From assembly GCA_022842825.1 (NCBI GenBank), contig JALHOU010000009.1, positions 22,459-54,666 of the forward strand: a stretch of DNA of 32,208 nt. The letters run 5' to 3'. The notes below the pieces were generated by a model. That model was given only the letters and a program-made list of their open reading frames with translations. It ran no database searches and was not told the DNA's origin. Shown here in pieces: positions 16,463 to 25,539 of the stretch. This DNA is from Rubrivivax sp. GTDB lineage: Bacteria; Pseudomonadota; Gammaproteobacteria; Burkholderiales; Burkholderiaceae_C. Numbering within the stretch: the first letter of the stretch is position 1; every line of letters begins with the position of its first letter. A program made the position numbers and the translations under genes.

Positions 16463-17593
16463 TCAAGCTTGAAGGACCTGCGCGATGGCATCGGTGGCCA
16501 AGCGCGCCGTGTCGCGGCGCAGCCCCTCGTGAAGTTCCTCGAAACGCTGCTCCAGCGCCGTCCGGGCCGCGCCGTCGTCCAGCCAGCGCGCGACGGCCGC
16601 GGCCAGGGCTTCGGCGCGGCAGTCCTGCTGCAGGAACTCGGGCACGACAAACGCCTGGCTCAGGATGTTGGGCAGGCCCACCCAGGGCTGGTAGCGCATG
16701 CGCTTCATGATGGCCCAGCTGAGCGGATGCATGGCGTAGCCGATGACCATCGGCCGCTTGAACAGCGCCGCCTCGAGGGTGGCCGTGCCGCTGGCGATGA
16801 GGGTGACATCGCAGGCCGCAAGCACCGCGTGCGACTGCCCCTGCACGAGCTGGATCGGCACGCCGGCCGCGTGCTCGCCCAGCAGCGGCTCGATCAGCGG
16901 CCCGAGCCCCGGCGCCACCGGCAGCACGAAGCGCAGCGCGGGCCGCTGCCGGTGCAGCAGCGCAGCCGCCTGCAGGAAGGGCGGCGCGACGTAGCGGATC
17001 TCGGCGCGGCGGCTGCCCGGCAGCAGCGCCACGACGACCTCATCGGCCGCCAGCCCGAGCGCGGCGCGGCTCTCGGCGCGTGGCGGCACGGCCGGGATCG
17101 CGCCGGCCAGCGGATGCCCGACGAAGGTAGCCGCCACGCCGTGCCGCTGCAGCAGCGCGGGCTCGAAGGGGAACAGGCACAACACGTGATCGCAGCTGGC
17201 CGCCATCTTCTGCGCGCGGCCGCCGCGCCAGGCCCAGATCGAGGGGCAGACGAAGTGCACGGTCTTCGTGCCGGCCGCCTTCAGCCGCTTCTCCAGCCCG
17301 AGGTTGAAGTCGGGTGCATCGACGCCGACGAAGGCATCCGGCCGCTGTTCGAGCAGCCGCTTCGCGAGCGCCTCGCGGATGCCCGAGATCTCGCGGTAGT
17401 GGCGCAGCGCCTCGGCATAGCCGTGCACGGCGAGTCGGTCGCTCGGCCACCACACCTCGAAGCCCACCTCGGCCATGCGCGGGCCGCCGATGCCGGCCGC
17501 GCGCAGCACGGGCCATCGCTGCTTGAGCCCGCCGAGCAGCAGCGCCGCGAGCAGGTCGCCCGAGGCCTCTCCGGCGACCATGGCGAGGTGCAT
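16463..17593 (-). CDS. lpxB: lipid-A-disaccharide synthase
   Basis: GT19 glycosyltransferase that joins UDP-2,3-diacylglucosamine and lipid X to form the lipid A disaccharide at the inner face of the membrane. 376 residues (E. coli 382). It begins MHLAMVAGEASGDLLAALLL, the usual N-terminal signature, and has FVCPSIWAWRGGRAQKMA, the LLPGSRRAEIRY motif and LIASGTATLEAALFKRPMVI of the nucleotide-sugar site. It starts 27 bases after lpxA. The C-terminus (RLATDAIAQVLQA) looks natural, but its stop is fused to the truncated rnhB in the same frame. Confidence 0.96.
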   Translation of the reverse strand: MHLAMVAGEASGDLLAALLLGGLKQRWPVLRAAGIGGPRMAEVGFEVWWPSDRLAVHGYAEALRHYREISGIREALAKRLLEQRPDAFVGVDAPDFNLGLEKRLKAAGTKTVHFVCPSIWAWRGGRAQKMAASCDHVLCLFPFEPALLQRHGVAATFVGHPLAGAIPAVPPRAESRAALGLAADEVVVALLPGSRRAEIRYVAPPFLQAAALLHRQRPALRFVLPVAPGLGPLIEPLLGEHAAGVPIQLVQGQSHAVLAACDVTLIASGTATLEAALFKRPMVIGYAMHPLSWAIMKRMRYQPWVGLPNILSQAFVVPEFLQQDCRAEALAAAVARWLDDGAARTALEQRFEELHEGLRRDTARLATDAIAQVLQA

Positions 17594-17620
17594 CGTCCTG
17601 CCCTGCCCGGCCGCCGCGCT

Positions 17621-18409
17621 TCAGCGCGCGATGCCGCGCCTGGACGCGGCGAGGAAGTCGAGCACGAGGCCGACATCGGCGTCGCCGCCGTCGACCGTGC
17701 CGCGCAGCGCCTCGATGGCGGCACGCGCCGCCTCGAGCGTGAGTCCGTCGCGGTAGAGCAGCTTGTGCATCTGCTTGACGAGGCCGATGCGCTCGCGCGA
17801 GAAGCCGCGCCGGCGCAGTCCTTCCACGTTGAAGCCATGCACGCCGAGCGGGTTGCCCGAGACCATCATGAACGGCGGCACGTCCTGCGAGACGTGGCTC
17901 TGGAAGCCGGTCATGGCATGGGCGCCGACATGACAGAACTGGTGGATGCCGGTGAGGCCGCCGACGATGACCCAGTCGCCCACATGCACGTGGCCGGCCA
18001 GCGTTGCGTTGTTGGCGAGAATGGTCTGGTGGCCGACCTGGCAGTCGTGCGCGATGTGCACGTAGGCCATGACCCAGTTGTCGTCGCCCACGCGCGTGAC
18101 GCCGGCGTCCTGCGCCGTGCCGCGGTTGAAGGTGCAGAACTCGCGGATCGTGTTGCGGTCGCCGATGGACAAGCACGTCGGCTCGCCCGCGTACTTCTTG
18201 TCCTGCGGCGCCGCGCCGAGGGCGGCGTGGCTGAAGATGCGGTTGTCGCGCCCGATGGTCGTGGGGCCTTCGATGACGCAATGGGCGCCGACGGTGGTAC
18301 CGGCACCGATGTGCACGCCGGCGCCGATGACGGCATAGGGCCCGACGTTGACGCTGTCGTCGAGCTCGGCGCCGCGGTCGACGAGGGCCGTGGAGTGGAT
18401 CTGCGTCAC
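17621..18409 (-). CDS. lpxA: UDP-N-acetylglucosamine acyltransferase
   Basis: First enzyme of lipid A synthesis; it moves a 3-hydroxyacyl chain from ACP to UDP-GlcNAc. 262 residues, as expected. A left-handed beta-helix of hexapeptide repeats runs from residue 5 to about 190 (for example [20 protein letters not shown]). The catalytic His of the HIAHDC motif is His121, and [11 protein letters not shown] and [15 protein letters not shown] follow. The C-terminal helical domain has [15 protein letters not shown]. It lies between fabZ (42-base gap) and lpxB (27-base gap). Confidence 0.96.
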   Translation of the reverse strand: MTQIHSTALVDRGAELDDSVNVGPYAVIGAGVHIGAGTTVGAHCVIEGPTTIGRDNRIFSHAALGAAPQDKKYAGEPTCLSIGDRNTIREFCTFNRGTAQDAGVTRVGDDNWVMAYVHIAHDCQVGHQTILANNATLAGHVHVGDWVIVGGLTGIHQFCHVGAHAMTGFQSHVSQDVPPFMMVSGNPLGVHGFNVEGLRRRGFSRERIGLVKQMHKLLYRDGLTLEAARAAIEALRGTVDGGDADVGLVLDFLAASRRGIAR

Positions 18410-18451
18410 TTCGAAACGCGCGTCAGGGCGGCCGGTTCGACAAGCGCGGCC

Positions 18452-18898
18452 TCAAACCCCACGCTCGGTGCACATGATTTCGCACTCGGCCACGACCTGG
18501 CCGTCGACGCTGGCGCGCGTGCGGTACTTGTGGATGCCGCCCTTCACGCGCTCCTGCCAGACCTCGAGCAGGAGCTGGTCGCCCGGCACCACCGGTCGCT
18601 TGAAGCGCGCGCCGTCGATGCCGACGAGGTAGACCACCTTGTCGTTGCCGGCCTCGGTGCCCTTGGTGACGAAGGCCAGCATCGCCGCGGCCTGCGCCAG
18701 CGCCTCGATCACCAGCACGCCGGGCATCACCGGGCGGGCCGGGAAGTGGCCGTTGAAGAAGGGCTCGTTGATGGTGACGTTCTTGATCGCCTTGGCGTAC
18801 TGGCCCTTGTCGAGCTGCAGCACGCGGTCCACCAGCACGAAGGGGTAGCGGTGCGGCAGCGTCTTCAGGATCTCTTGGATATCCATGCCGGTGCTCAT
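18452..18898 (-). CDS. fabZ: 3-hydroxyacyl-ACP dehydratase FabZ
   Basis: Dehydrates 3-hydroxyacyl-ACP in fatty acid elongation and so competes with LpxA for the same acyl donor. 148 residues in a hot-dog fold. It has [13 protein letters not shown] near the N-terminus and the catalytic pair His51 ([13 protein letters not shown]) and Glu65 (VIEALAQ). The ATG at 18898 overlaps the lpxD stop as ATGA, which fixes the start; the longer frame to 19003 only reads through the end of lpxD. A second ATG at 18886 is possible. Confidence 0.95.
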   Translation of the reverse strand: MSTGMDIQEILKTLPHRYPFVLVDRVLQLDKGQYAKAIKNVTINEPFFNGHFPARPVMPGVLVIEALAQAAAMLAFVTKGTEAGNDKVVYLVGIDGARFKRPVVPGDQLLLEVWQERVKGGIHKYRTRASVDGQVVAECEIMCTERGV

Positions 18899-19962
18899 GA
18901 TGGGGTCTTCTTCTCCAGCGACTTCCCGAGGGCCTTCTCCACCGCGCGCAGGCGGTCCCGCAACGAATGCAGCTGGCGCAACGTGGCCGCATTCTTCTCC
19001 CACGAGGCATTGTCGTCGAACGGGAAGGCGCCGCTGTACTGGCCGGGCTTGTGGATGGAGCGGCTCACGAGGGTCGTCGCGGTGATGTGCACGTGGTCGG
19101 CGATCTCCAGGTGCCCGAGGATGCGGGCCGCGCCGCCGATGGTGCAGAAGCGGCCGATGCGCGCGCTGCCCGCCACCGCCGCGCAGCCGGCAAACGCGGT
19201 GTGCGCGCCGATGCGTACGTTGTGCGCGATCTGCACCAGGTTGTCGATCTTGACGCCGTCCTCGAGCACGGTGTCGCCGAGCGCACCGCGGTCAATGCAG
19301 CTGTTGGCGCCGATCTCAACGTCGTCACCGATGAGCACGCCGCCGAGCTGTTCGATCTTCTCCCAACGCCCTTCGTGCGGCGCGAAGCCAAAGCCGTCGG
19401 CGCCGATGACCGCGCCGCCGTGCACGAGACCGCGCGCACCGATGCGGCAGCCTTCGGAGAACATGGCGCGCGGCATCAGCACCGTGCCCGCGCCGAGCGA
19501 GGCGCCTGCGCCGACATGCGCCTGCGCACCCACGACGCACCCCTCGCCCAGCTGGGCACCTGCACCCACGTAGGCCAACGCACCGACATGTGCGCTGGGA
19601 GGCAGCCGCACGCCCGGCTCGACGACGGCCGTGGCATGGACGCCGGGCGTCGGACGCGCGCGCGTGGCCGCGGCCCACCATTGAGTCAGGCGCGCGAAGG
19701 CCAGGTAAGGCTCGGCGCAGAGAATGACGGCACCGCGGCCGGCCGCCACGCGCTGCTCGGCCAGTTCGCGCTGCGCCGGTGCGACGATGATGCAGCCCGC
19801 GGCGCTCGCCGCCAGTTGTGGCAGCAGCTTGGCCTGCGCGATGAAGGTGATGCAGTCGGCACCGGCTTCGGCCAGTGGCGCGATGCGTGAGACTTCGAGG
19901 CCGCCCGGGCCGAGCAGTTCGCCGCCCAGGTGGCGGGCCAGCTCGCCGACGCGGTGGCCCAT
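18895..19962 (-). CDS. lpxD: UDP-3-O-acylglucosamine N-acyltransferase
   Basis: Third lipid A enzyme, adding the N-linked hydroxyacyl chain to UDP-3-O-acyl-glucosamine. 355 residues (E. coli 341). The N-terminal uridine-binding domain (about 1-105) includes the [13 protein letters not shown] segment; a hexapeptide-repeat helix follows (about 110-300). [20 protein letters not shown] is a family signature, and the catalytic His is in [12 protein letters not shown]. The C-terminal helix [18 protein letters not shown] closes the trimer. Coupled to fabZ by a four-base overlap and 36 bases after ompH. Confidence 0.95.
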   Translation of the reverse strand: MGHRVGELARHLGGELLGPGGLEVSRIAPLAEAGADCITFIAQAKLLPQLAASAAGCIIVAPAQRELAEQRVAAGRGAVILCAEPYLAFARLTQWWAAATRARPTPGVHATAVVEPGVRLPPSAHVGALAYVGAGAQLGEGCVVGAQAHVGAGASLGAGTVLMPRAMFSEGCRIGARGLVHGGAVIGADGFGFAPHEGRWEKIEQLGGVLIGDDVEIGANSCIDRGALGDTVLEDGVKIDNLVQIAHNVRIGAHTAFAGCAAVAGSARIGRFCTIGGAARILGHLEIADHVHITATTLVSRSIHKPGQYSGAFPFDDNASWEKNAATLRQLHSLRDRLRAVEKALGKSLEKKTPS

Positions 19963-19998
19963 GGCGTTGAAGCGCTTGCTCGTCGGCTGGACCGCGGG

Positions 19999-20553
19999 CT
20001 ACTTACCCGCGGGTGCGGCGCCGAGGGCCCGGATCACCTTGTCGGTGATGTCGACGCGGGGGCTGGCCAGGATGGCTTCCTGCAGGATGAGGTCGAACTT
20101 CTCCTGCTCGAAGATCTGGCGAATGACCCGGTTGGCTCGCTCGACGATGGCTGCCAGTTCCTCGTTACGGCGCTGGTTCAGGTCCTCCTGGAACTCACGG
20201 CGCTTACGGGTCAGATCGCGATCCTGCTCGACCAGTTCGCGCTGGCGCCGGGTTCGCTCCGACTCGGGCAGTGTGGGACCGTCCTTGTCCAGCTTGTCGG
20301 CCGCCGCCTTCAAGCGGTTGGCGAGGTCGGCCAACTCCTTCTCGCGCTTGCCGAACTCGGCCTCGAGCTTGGCCTGCGCGGCCTTGGCGGGCGCGGAGTC
20401 GCGGGTCAAGCGGTCCGCATTGACGTAGCCGATCTTGATGGGCCCGTCCTGGGCCCGCACGGGGCCGCCCAGCACGAGGACCGAACCGACAAGCGCTGCC
20501 GCAGCCGTGCGATGGGACAACGCGGCCAAACCGGAGGTGGTCAACTTCATCAT
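19999..20553 (-). CDS. OmpH/Skp-family periplasmic chaperone
   Basis: Periplasmic chaperone that holds unfolded outer-membrane proteins on their way to BamA. 184 residues. A signal peptide (about 1-34, hydrophobic core AAAALVGSVLVLGG, probable cleavage after VRA) is followed by IKIGYVNADRLTRDS, the typical first strand, and then by a long charged coiled-coil (about 60-165) rich in Lys/Glu/Arg that forms the Skp tentacles. The bamA stop and this start share one base (TGATG), showing translational coupling. ATG 20550 is a possible second start. Confidence 0.93.
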   Translation of the reverse strand: MMKLTTSGLAALSHRTAAAALVGSVLVLGGPVRAQDGPIKIGYVNADRLTRDSAPAKAAQAKLEAEFGKREKELADLANRLKAAADKLDKDGPTLPESERTRRQRELVEQDRDLTRKRREFQEDLNQRRNEELAAIVERANRVIRQIFEQEKFDLILQEAILASPRVDITDKVIRALGAAPAGK

Positions 20554-22859
20554 CAGAACGCGGTCCCGATCTGGAATTGGAAGCGTTGGATTCTATCGTT
20601 GCGCTGCACGCGCACCGGCGAACCCCAAGAGAGCTTCAGTGGCCCCACCGGGGAGATCCAGGAAAGCCCCAGTCCGGCGGAAACCCGCATCGACGATTCG
20701 GTGGCCTTCTCGTCCTCGCGCCAGACGTTGCCGGCGTCGGTGAAGGCAAAGATGCGCAGCGACTTGTCGTTGCCGGTGCCGGGCACCGGGAAGTAGAGCT
20801 CGGAGTTCAGATTGAGCCGCTTGGCGCCGCCGATGTAGGCGCCCGTGGGGTCGATGACACCGAGCGACCCCTGCTCGAGCACGCGCACCGTACCCAGGCC
20901 GCCGCCGAAGAAGTTCTTGAACACCGGGAACGGCTTGCCGCCCAGGCCCTTGCCGACACCGAGCTCGGCGTTGACGCCGAGCACCAGACGCGCCGGAAGC
21001 GGAAAGTACTCCTGGTACTGCAGGTTGGTGCGGGTGTAGCGCACGTCGCCTGCGAAGCTGTATTCGAAGTTCACGCGCTGGTAGCGGCCGGAGGTTGGCA
21101 CCAGCACACTGTCGCGCGCGTCGCGCGCCCAGCCGAGCGTGAGCGGGTAGGCCATGCTCTTCTCGCCGAAGAGCACGCGGTAGTTCAGGTAGGCCAGCGG
21201 CAGGCCGATGGCCGTGCCGATCACCTGCCGGTCGGCGGCCAAGCCCATGAAGACCGTGTCGTACTCGGAAAACGGCACGCCGAAGGTGACACCCAGGCGC
21301 TGGCTGCCCGTCTCGTACTCCTCGATCAGCTGGTTCAGCGCCCGCCCCTTGCGGTAGACGAGGTCGATCGAACGCGAGATGCCGTCGACGGTGAAGTAAG
21401 GGTCGTAGGTGTTCAGCACGAGCGCGCGCTGCGTCTTGCTGGTGTTGACCTCGATGCCGAGCGAATTGCCGGTGCCGAAGGCGTTGTCCTGGCGGATGCC
21501 GGCGGTGAAGGTGAACTTCTCGGCGTTGGAGTAGCCAGCGCCCAGGTTGAGGTTGCCGGTCGGCTTCTCCTTGACGGTGACCACGAGGTCGACCTGATCG
21601 GGCGCGCCGGGCACCTCGTTGGTCTCGACCTCCACCTCGGAGAAGAAGCTCAGGCGGTTGAGCCGCTCCTTGGACAGCCGGATCAGCGTCGCGTCGTACC
21701 AGGCAGCCTCGAGCTGGCGGAACTCGCGCCGGATGACCTCGTCGCGCGTGCGCGTGTTGCCCGCCACGTCGATGCGGCGCACGTAGACGCGGCGCTCCGG
21801 GCTGGCCATCAGCGCCACCACCACCTGGCCGGTGGCCCGGTCGATCTCGGGCCGCTGCTCGACCCGCGCAAACGCGTAGCCATACTGGCCGAAGCGCTCG
21901 GTGAAGGCCTTGGCAGTGGCCGTGACCGACTCGCCGCGATAGGGCTCGCCCGGCCGCAGCTGCACCAGCGCCTGGAATTCGGCCTCCTTGCCGAGGTAGT
22001 CGCCCTCGAGCTTGATGGCCGTCACGGTGTAGGGCTGGCCCTCACGCACGGAGATCGCGACCGAGATGCTCTGCTTGTCGGGCGAGATCGTGACCTGCGT
22101 CGACTCGATCGCGAACTCGAGGTAGCCGCGGTTGATGTAGTAGGCGCGCAGGCGTTCGAGGTCGGCGTTGAGCTTGCTGCGTGCGTAGCGGTCGTTCTTG
22201 GAGTACCAGCTGAACCAGCCCGTGGCCGAGAGCTCCATCTGCTCGAGCAGCGTCGACTCGCTGAACACGCTCATGCCGGAGATGGTGACGGACGACACCT
22301 TGGCTGCGTCGCCTTCGTTCATCGTGAAGGTGATGTTGACGCGGTTGCGCTCGATCGGCGTCACCGTCGTCACCACCTCGGCGCCATAGAGGCTGCGGCT
22401 GAGGTACTGGCGCTTGATCTCCTGTTCGGCGCGGTCGATGAGCGCGCGGTCGTAGGGCAGGCCCTCGCCGATGCCGTTGTCCTTCAGGCTCTTGAGCAGC
22501 GGGTCCTTGTCGAACTCGCGCAGGCCCACGAAGCTGACGTTGGCGATGATGGCGCGCTCGTCGACGATGATGACGGTGACCTCGCCCTCGATGTCGATGC
22601 GCACGTCCTTGAACAGGCCGGTGGCGAACAGCGCGCGCAGCGCCGCCGAGCCCTTGTCGTCGGTGTAGGTGTCGCCGATGCGGAACGGCAGGGCCGCGAA
22701 GACGCTGCCGGGGTCGGTGCGCTGCAGGCCCTCGACGCGGATGTCCTTGATGACGAACGGGGCAACGGCACGCGCCGCCGGGGCGGCGACCACGGCTGCG
22801 GCGGCCGCGATCAGGATCACGGCGGCGCGGTGAGCGCCGCACGGAAAGGCAGGAACCAT
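20553..22859 (-). CDS. bamA: outer membrane protein assembly factor BamA
   Basis: Core of the Bam machine, which folds and inserts beta-barrel proteins in the outer membrane. 768 residues. A signal peptide (about 1-31, core AAVILIAAAAAVVAA, ending ARA) precedes five POTRA domains (first FVIKDIRVEGLQRTDPGSVF, to about residue 425) and a C-terminal 16-strand barrel ending in Phe (FQFQIGTAF), the signal the Bam machine itself recognises. The ATG at 22859 is chosen because it begins the signal peptide; a TTG at 22889 would overlap the end of rseP. No clear Shine-Dalgarno is visible. It sits between rseP and ompH, the standard order. Confidence 0.96.
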   Translation of the reverse strand: MVPAFPCGAHRAAVILIAAAAAVVAAPAARAVAPFVIKDIRVEGLQRTDPGSVFAALPFRIGDTYTDDKGSAALRALFATGLFKDVRIDIEGEVTVIIVDERAIIANVSFVGLREFDKDPLLKSLKDNGIGEGLPYDRALIDRAEQEIKRQYLSRSLYGAEVVTTVTPIERNRVNITFTMNEGDAAKVSSVTISGMSVFSESTLLEQMELSATGWFSWYSKNDRYARSKLNADLERLRAYYINRGYLEFAIESTQVTISPDKQSISVAISVREGQPYTVTAIKLEGDYLGKEAEFQALVQLRPGEPYRGESVTATAKAFTERFGQYGYAFARVEQRPEIDRATGQVVVALMASPERRVYVRRIDVAGNTRTRDEVIRREFRQLEAAWYDATLIRLSKERLNRLSFFSEVEVETNEVPGAPDQVDLVVTVKEKPTGNLNLGAGYSNAEKFTFTAGIRQDNAFGTGNSLGIEVNTSKTQRALVLNTYDPYFTVDGISRSIDLVYRKGRALNQLIEEYETGSQRLGVTFGVPFSEYDTVFMGLAADRQVIGTAIGLPLAYLNYRVLFGEKSMAYPLTLGWARDARDSVLVPTSGRYQRVNFEYSFAGDVRYTRTNLQYQEYFPLPARLVLGVNAELGVGKGLGGKPFPVFKNFFGGGLGTVRVLEQGSLGVIDPTGAYIGGAKRLNLNSELYFPVPGTGNDKSLRIFAFTDAGNVWREDEKATESSMRVSAGLGLSWISPVGPLKLSWGSPVRVQRNDRIQRFQFQIGTAF

Positions 22860-22875
22860 CGGGAAGAGGAAGGAA

Positions 22876-24264
22876 TCAGTACAGCCCAAGCAACCGGGCC
22901 ACGTCGTTGTAGAGCGCCACCGACATCATCATCAGCAGCACCGCGATGCCCCCGCGCTGCAGCCGCGCGAGCCACGCCTCCGACACCGCGCGGCCGGTGA
23001 CACCCTCGAAAATGTAAACCATGAGGTGACCCCCATCGAGCATGGGCAACGGCAGCAGGTTCAGCACGCCCAGACTGACGCTGACGATGGCAAGGAACTC
23101 GAGGAAGCGGGCCGGTCCCTGCTGCACCGACTGGCCCGCGTAGTCGGCGATGCTGATCGGGCCCGAGAGGTTCTTGATCGAGGCCTCGCCGATGAGCATG
23201 CGGCCGAGCATCTTGAGAGTGAAGAGCGAGGTGTCCCACATGCGCTCGAAGCCGCCGACGATGCCGTCGATCGGACCATGCCGCACGGTCACCATCACTG
23301 GCGGCGTGCCGACGTAGGCCTCGATGCGGCCGATGGGCGGGTTGACCGAGGTGTCGATGCGCGGTGCGACGAGCACCTCGACGCTGCGACCGGCGCGCTC
23401 GACCATCCAGCGCTGCGCCGGCGCATCCTTGGCGCCACGCTCCGCGGCGGCCGCGGAGACGCGGATGCGCTCGCGCAAGGTCTGCGCATCGGCCACCTGC
23501 CGGCCGTCGATGCTGAGCACGCGGTCGCCCTCGGCAAGACCCGCGCGCACGGCCGGGCCGCCCTCCTTCAGCTTGCCGAGCACGGGCTCGCCGAATGCCG
23601 ACCCGAGCCCGATCTTGCGCGCCAGCGCGCCATCGACTTCACGCGGCTCGAACGTGGTCAGGTCAAGCAGCAGCGTGCGCGAGCCACGGCCTTCGCGGTC
23701 GCTGACCTGCAGCCGCAAGGGCTTGCGCTCCAGGGCCGACTGCGTGAGGCGCCACATCAGGTCGTTCATCGACGACACGTCGCGCCACTCGCCGCCGCTG
23801 CCTTCGTCGGCGATGGCGCGCACCCAGTCGCCGCTCTTCAGGCCGGCGCGCTCTGCGAGGCTGCCCGGCACGGACGGGCCGAGCACCGCCTTCGGCTCCT
23901 GCATGCCCACCCAGTAGGCGCCGGCAAAGAGCAGCACGGCCAGCGCGAGATTGGCCAGCGGCCCGGCGGCGACGATGGCGCTTCGCTGCCTGAGCGACTT
24001 GCGGTTGAAGGCCTGGTCGAGCTGGGCGGCCGGCACGCCACCCTCGCGCTCGTCGAGCATGCGCACGTAGCCGCCCAGGGGCAGCGCACAGACCGTGAAC
24101 TCGGTCGACTGCGGCGTGCGCTGCCACTTCCACAGCACGCGGCCGAATCCGACCGAGAAGCGCTGCACCTTGACGCCGCAGGCCACGGCGACGCGGTAGT
24201 GGCCGTACTCGTGCACGACGATGAGCAGACCCAGCGTGACGATGAGGCCGAGGACGTAGGTCAT
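22876..24264 (-). CDS. rseP: RIP metalloprotease RseP
   Basis: Intramembrane site-2 zinc protease; in relatives it cleaves the anti-sigma factor RseA to release sigma-E and clears signal-peptide remnants. 462 residues (E. coli 450). The zinc-binding HEYGH is at 18-22 in the first membrane helix, the third ligand region NLLPLPMLDGGHL is near residue 405, and two PDZ domains lie between (AGLKSGDWVRAI and AGLAEGDRVLSIDGRQV). The last helix is at the C-terminus. It follows dxr by 60 bases and leads into bamA. Confidence 0.95.
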   Translation of the reverse strand: MTYVLGLIVTLGLLIVVHEYGHYRVAVACGVKVQRFSVGFGRVLWKWQRTPQSTEFTVCALPLGGYVRMLDEREGGVPAAQLDQAFNRKSLRQRSAIVAAGPLANLALAVLLFAGAYWVGMQEPKAVLGPSVPGSLAERAGLKSGDWVRAIADEGSGGEWRDVSSMNDLMWRLTQSALERKPLRLQVSDREGRGSRTLLLDLTTFEPREVDGALARKIGLGSAFGEPVLGKLKEGGPAVRAGLAEGDRVLSIDGRQVADAQTLRERIRVSAAAAERGAKDAPAQRWMVERAGRSVEVLVAPRIDTSVNPPIGRIEAYVGTPPVMVTVRHGPIDGIVGGFERMWDTSLFTLKMLGRMLIGEASIKNLSGPISIADYAGQSVQQGPARFLEFLAIVSVSLGVLNLLPLPMLDGGHLMVYIFEGVTGRAVSEAWLARLQRGGIAVLLMMMSVALYNDVARLLGLY

Positions 24265-24324
24265 GGATGCCTGCCTGTTCGGGCGGTGGGACGACGTGGG
24301 GTCAAGGGAACGTACCGCGGAGGA

Positions 24325-25539
24325 TCAGTGACCGGCCAGCCCACGCACCGTGCGCGCGGCCTCGTCGCGTGCGCGCCGGTCGAGTTCGAGCAGGTCATCG
24401 AGTGTCGCCGCCGGCCCGAGCGCCGGCGCGAGACGCTCCACAGTGCGCGCGTTCACCGTGTGAATGCCCGTGAAGCGGATGGTTCCCCGCAGGAAGGCCT
24501 CGACGGCAACTTCGTTGGCCGCATTCAGCACGGCGGTGGCCCCAGGCGGTGCCGCAAGCGCCTGCCAGGCCAGACCCAGGCCGGGAAACAGACGTTCGTC
24601 CACGGGCTCGAAGGTGAGCCCCTGCGTTTGCAGGAAGTCGAGCCGCGAGGCGCCCGAGGCAATGCGCTCCGGGAAGCTCAGGCCATAGGCGATCGGCACG
24701 CGCATGTCCGGCGTGCCCAGCTGCGCCAGGACAGAAGCATCGCGGCAGACCACCATCGAGTGCACGATGCTCTGCGGATGGATGACCACGCGCACCTGCT
24801 CGGGTGCGAGGTCGAACAGCCAGCGCGCCTCGATCACCTCGAGGGCCTTGTTCATCATGGTCGCCGAATCGACCGAGATCTTGCGACCCATCACCCAGTT
24901 GGGGTGCGCCACCGCCTGCGCCGGCGTCACAGTGTGCAGGCTCTCGGGGTCGCGGCCGCGGAACGGGCCGCCGCTGGCCGTCAGCACGATGTGGTCGATG
25001 CGCTGGCCCCAGGCGCGGCGGTCCTCGGGCAGGCACTGGAAGATGGCCGAGTGCTCGCTGTCGATGGGCAGGAGCGTGGCGCCACCCTCGACCACCGCGC
25101 GCATGAACAAGGCACCGCCGACGACGAGCGCCTCCTTGTTGGCCAGCAGCAGGCGCTTGCCCGCCGCGGCAGCGGCCATGCAGGCCGGCAGGCCAGCGGC
25201 ACCGACGATGGCGGCCATCACCGCATCGACCTCGCCCGCACCGGCGAGCTGGCTCAACGCGCGCGCGCCCTCGAGCACCTCGGTACGGCAACCGCGCTCG
25301 GACAACAGACGACGTGCTTCCTGCGCGCGTGCCTGGTCGGGCAACGCGGCGACGCGCGGCCGGAAGCGCACGCACTGCTCGACGAGCTCGGCCACCCGCT
25401 GGTGGCTGGACAGGCCGAAGACCTCGAAGCGGTCGGGGTGGCGCGCGATGACGTCCAGCGTGCTCACGCCGACCGAGCCGGTCGAGCCCAGGATGGCGAC
25501 CCGCTGCCGCCGGGCGTTCGATGCCTGCGGCGCCGTCAT
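24325..25539 (-). CDS. dxr: 1-deoxy-D-xylulose 5-phosphate reductoisomerase
   Basis: Committed step of the MEP isoprenoid pathway: NADPH-dependent rearrangement of DXP to MEP. 404 residues. The NADPH-binding ILGSTGSVGVSTLDVI is near the N-terminus, with ANKEALVVGG, the metal-binding IDSEHSAIFQCL and the loop TASGGPFRGRDPESL in order. The ATG at 25539 overlaps the cdsA stop by four bases (ATGA), so the longer open frame through cdsA is not used. Isoprenoid made here feeds uppS two genes upstream. Confidence 0.96.
   Translation of the reverse strand: MTAPQASNARRQRVAILGSTGSVGVSTLDVIARHPDRFEVFGLSSHQRVAELVEQCVRFRPRVAALPDQARAQEARRLLSERGCRTEVLEGARALSQLAGAGEVDAVMAAIVGAAGLPACMAAAAAGKRLLLANKEALVVGGALFMRAVVEGGATLLPIDSEHSAIFQCLPEDRRAWGQRIDHIVLTASGGPFRGRDPESLHTVTPAQAVAHPNWVMGRKISVDSATMMNKALEVIEARWLFDLAPEQVRVVIHPQSIVHSMVVCRDASVLAQLGTPDMRVPIAYGLSFPERIASGASRLDFLQTQGLTFEPVDERLFPGLGLAWQALAAPPGATAVLNAANEVAVEAFLRGTIRFTGIHTVNARTVERLAPALGPAATLDDLLELDRRARDEAARTVRGLAGH

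Noticed and set aside
15891-16466. Upstream extension of the SpoU methyltransferase frame through rnhB, a possible rnhB-spoU fusion
   Set aside because: The extension is out of frame with the RNase HII motifs and carries none of them; it is a shadow, not a fusion.
15962-19573. Plus-strand open frame of about 1200 codons opposite rnhB, lpxB, lpxA, fabZ and lpxD
   Set aside because: Its translation is Arg/His/Asp/Gly/Ala-rich with no domain, and it is exactly antisense to five well-supported genes; such frames stay open because of extreme GC at third positions.
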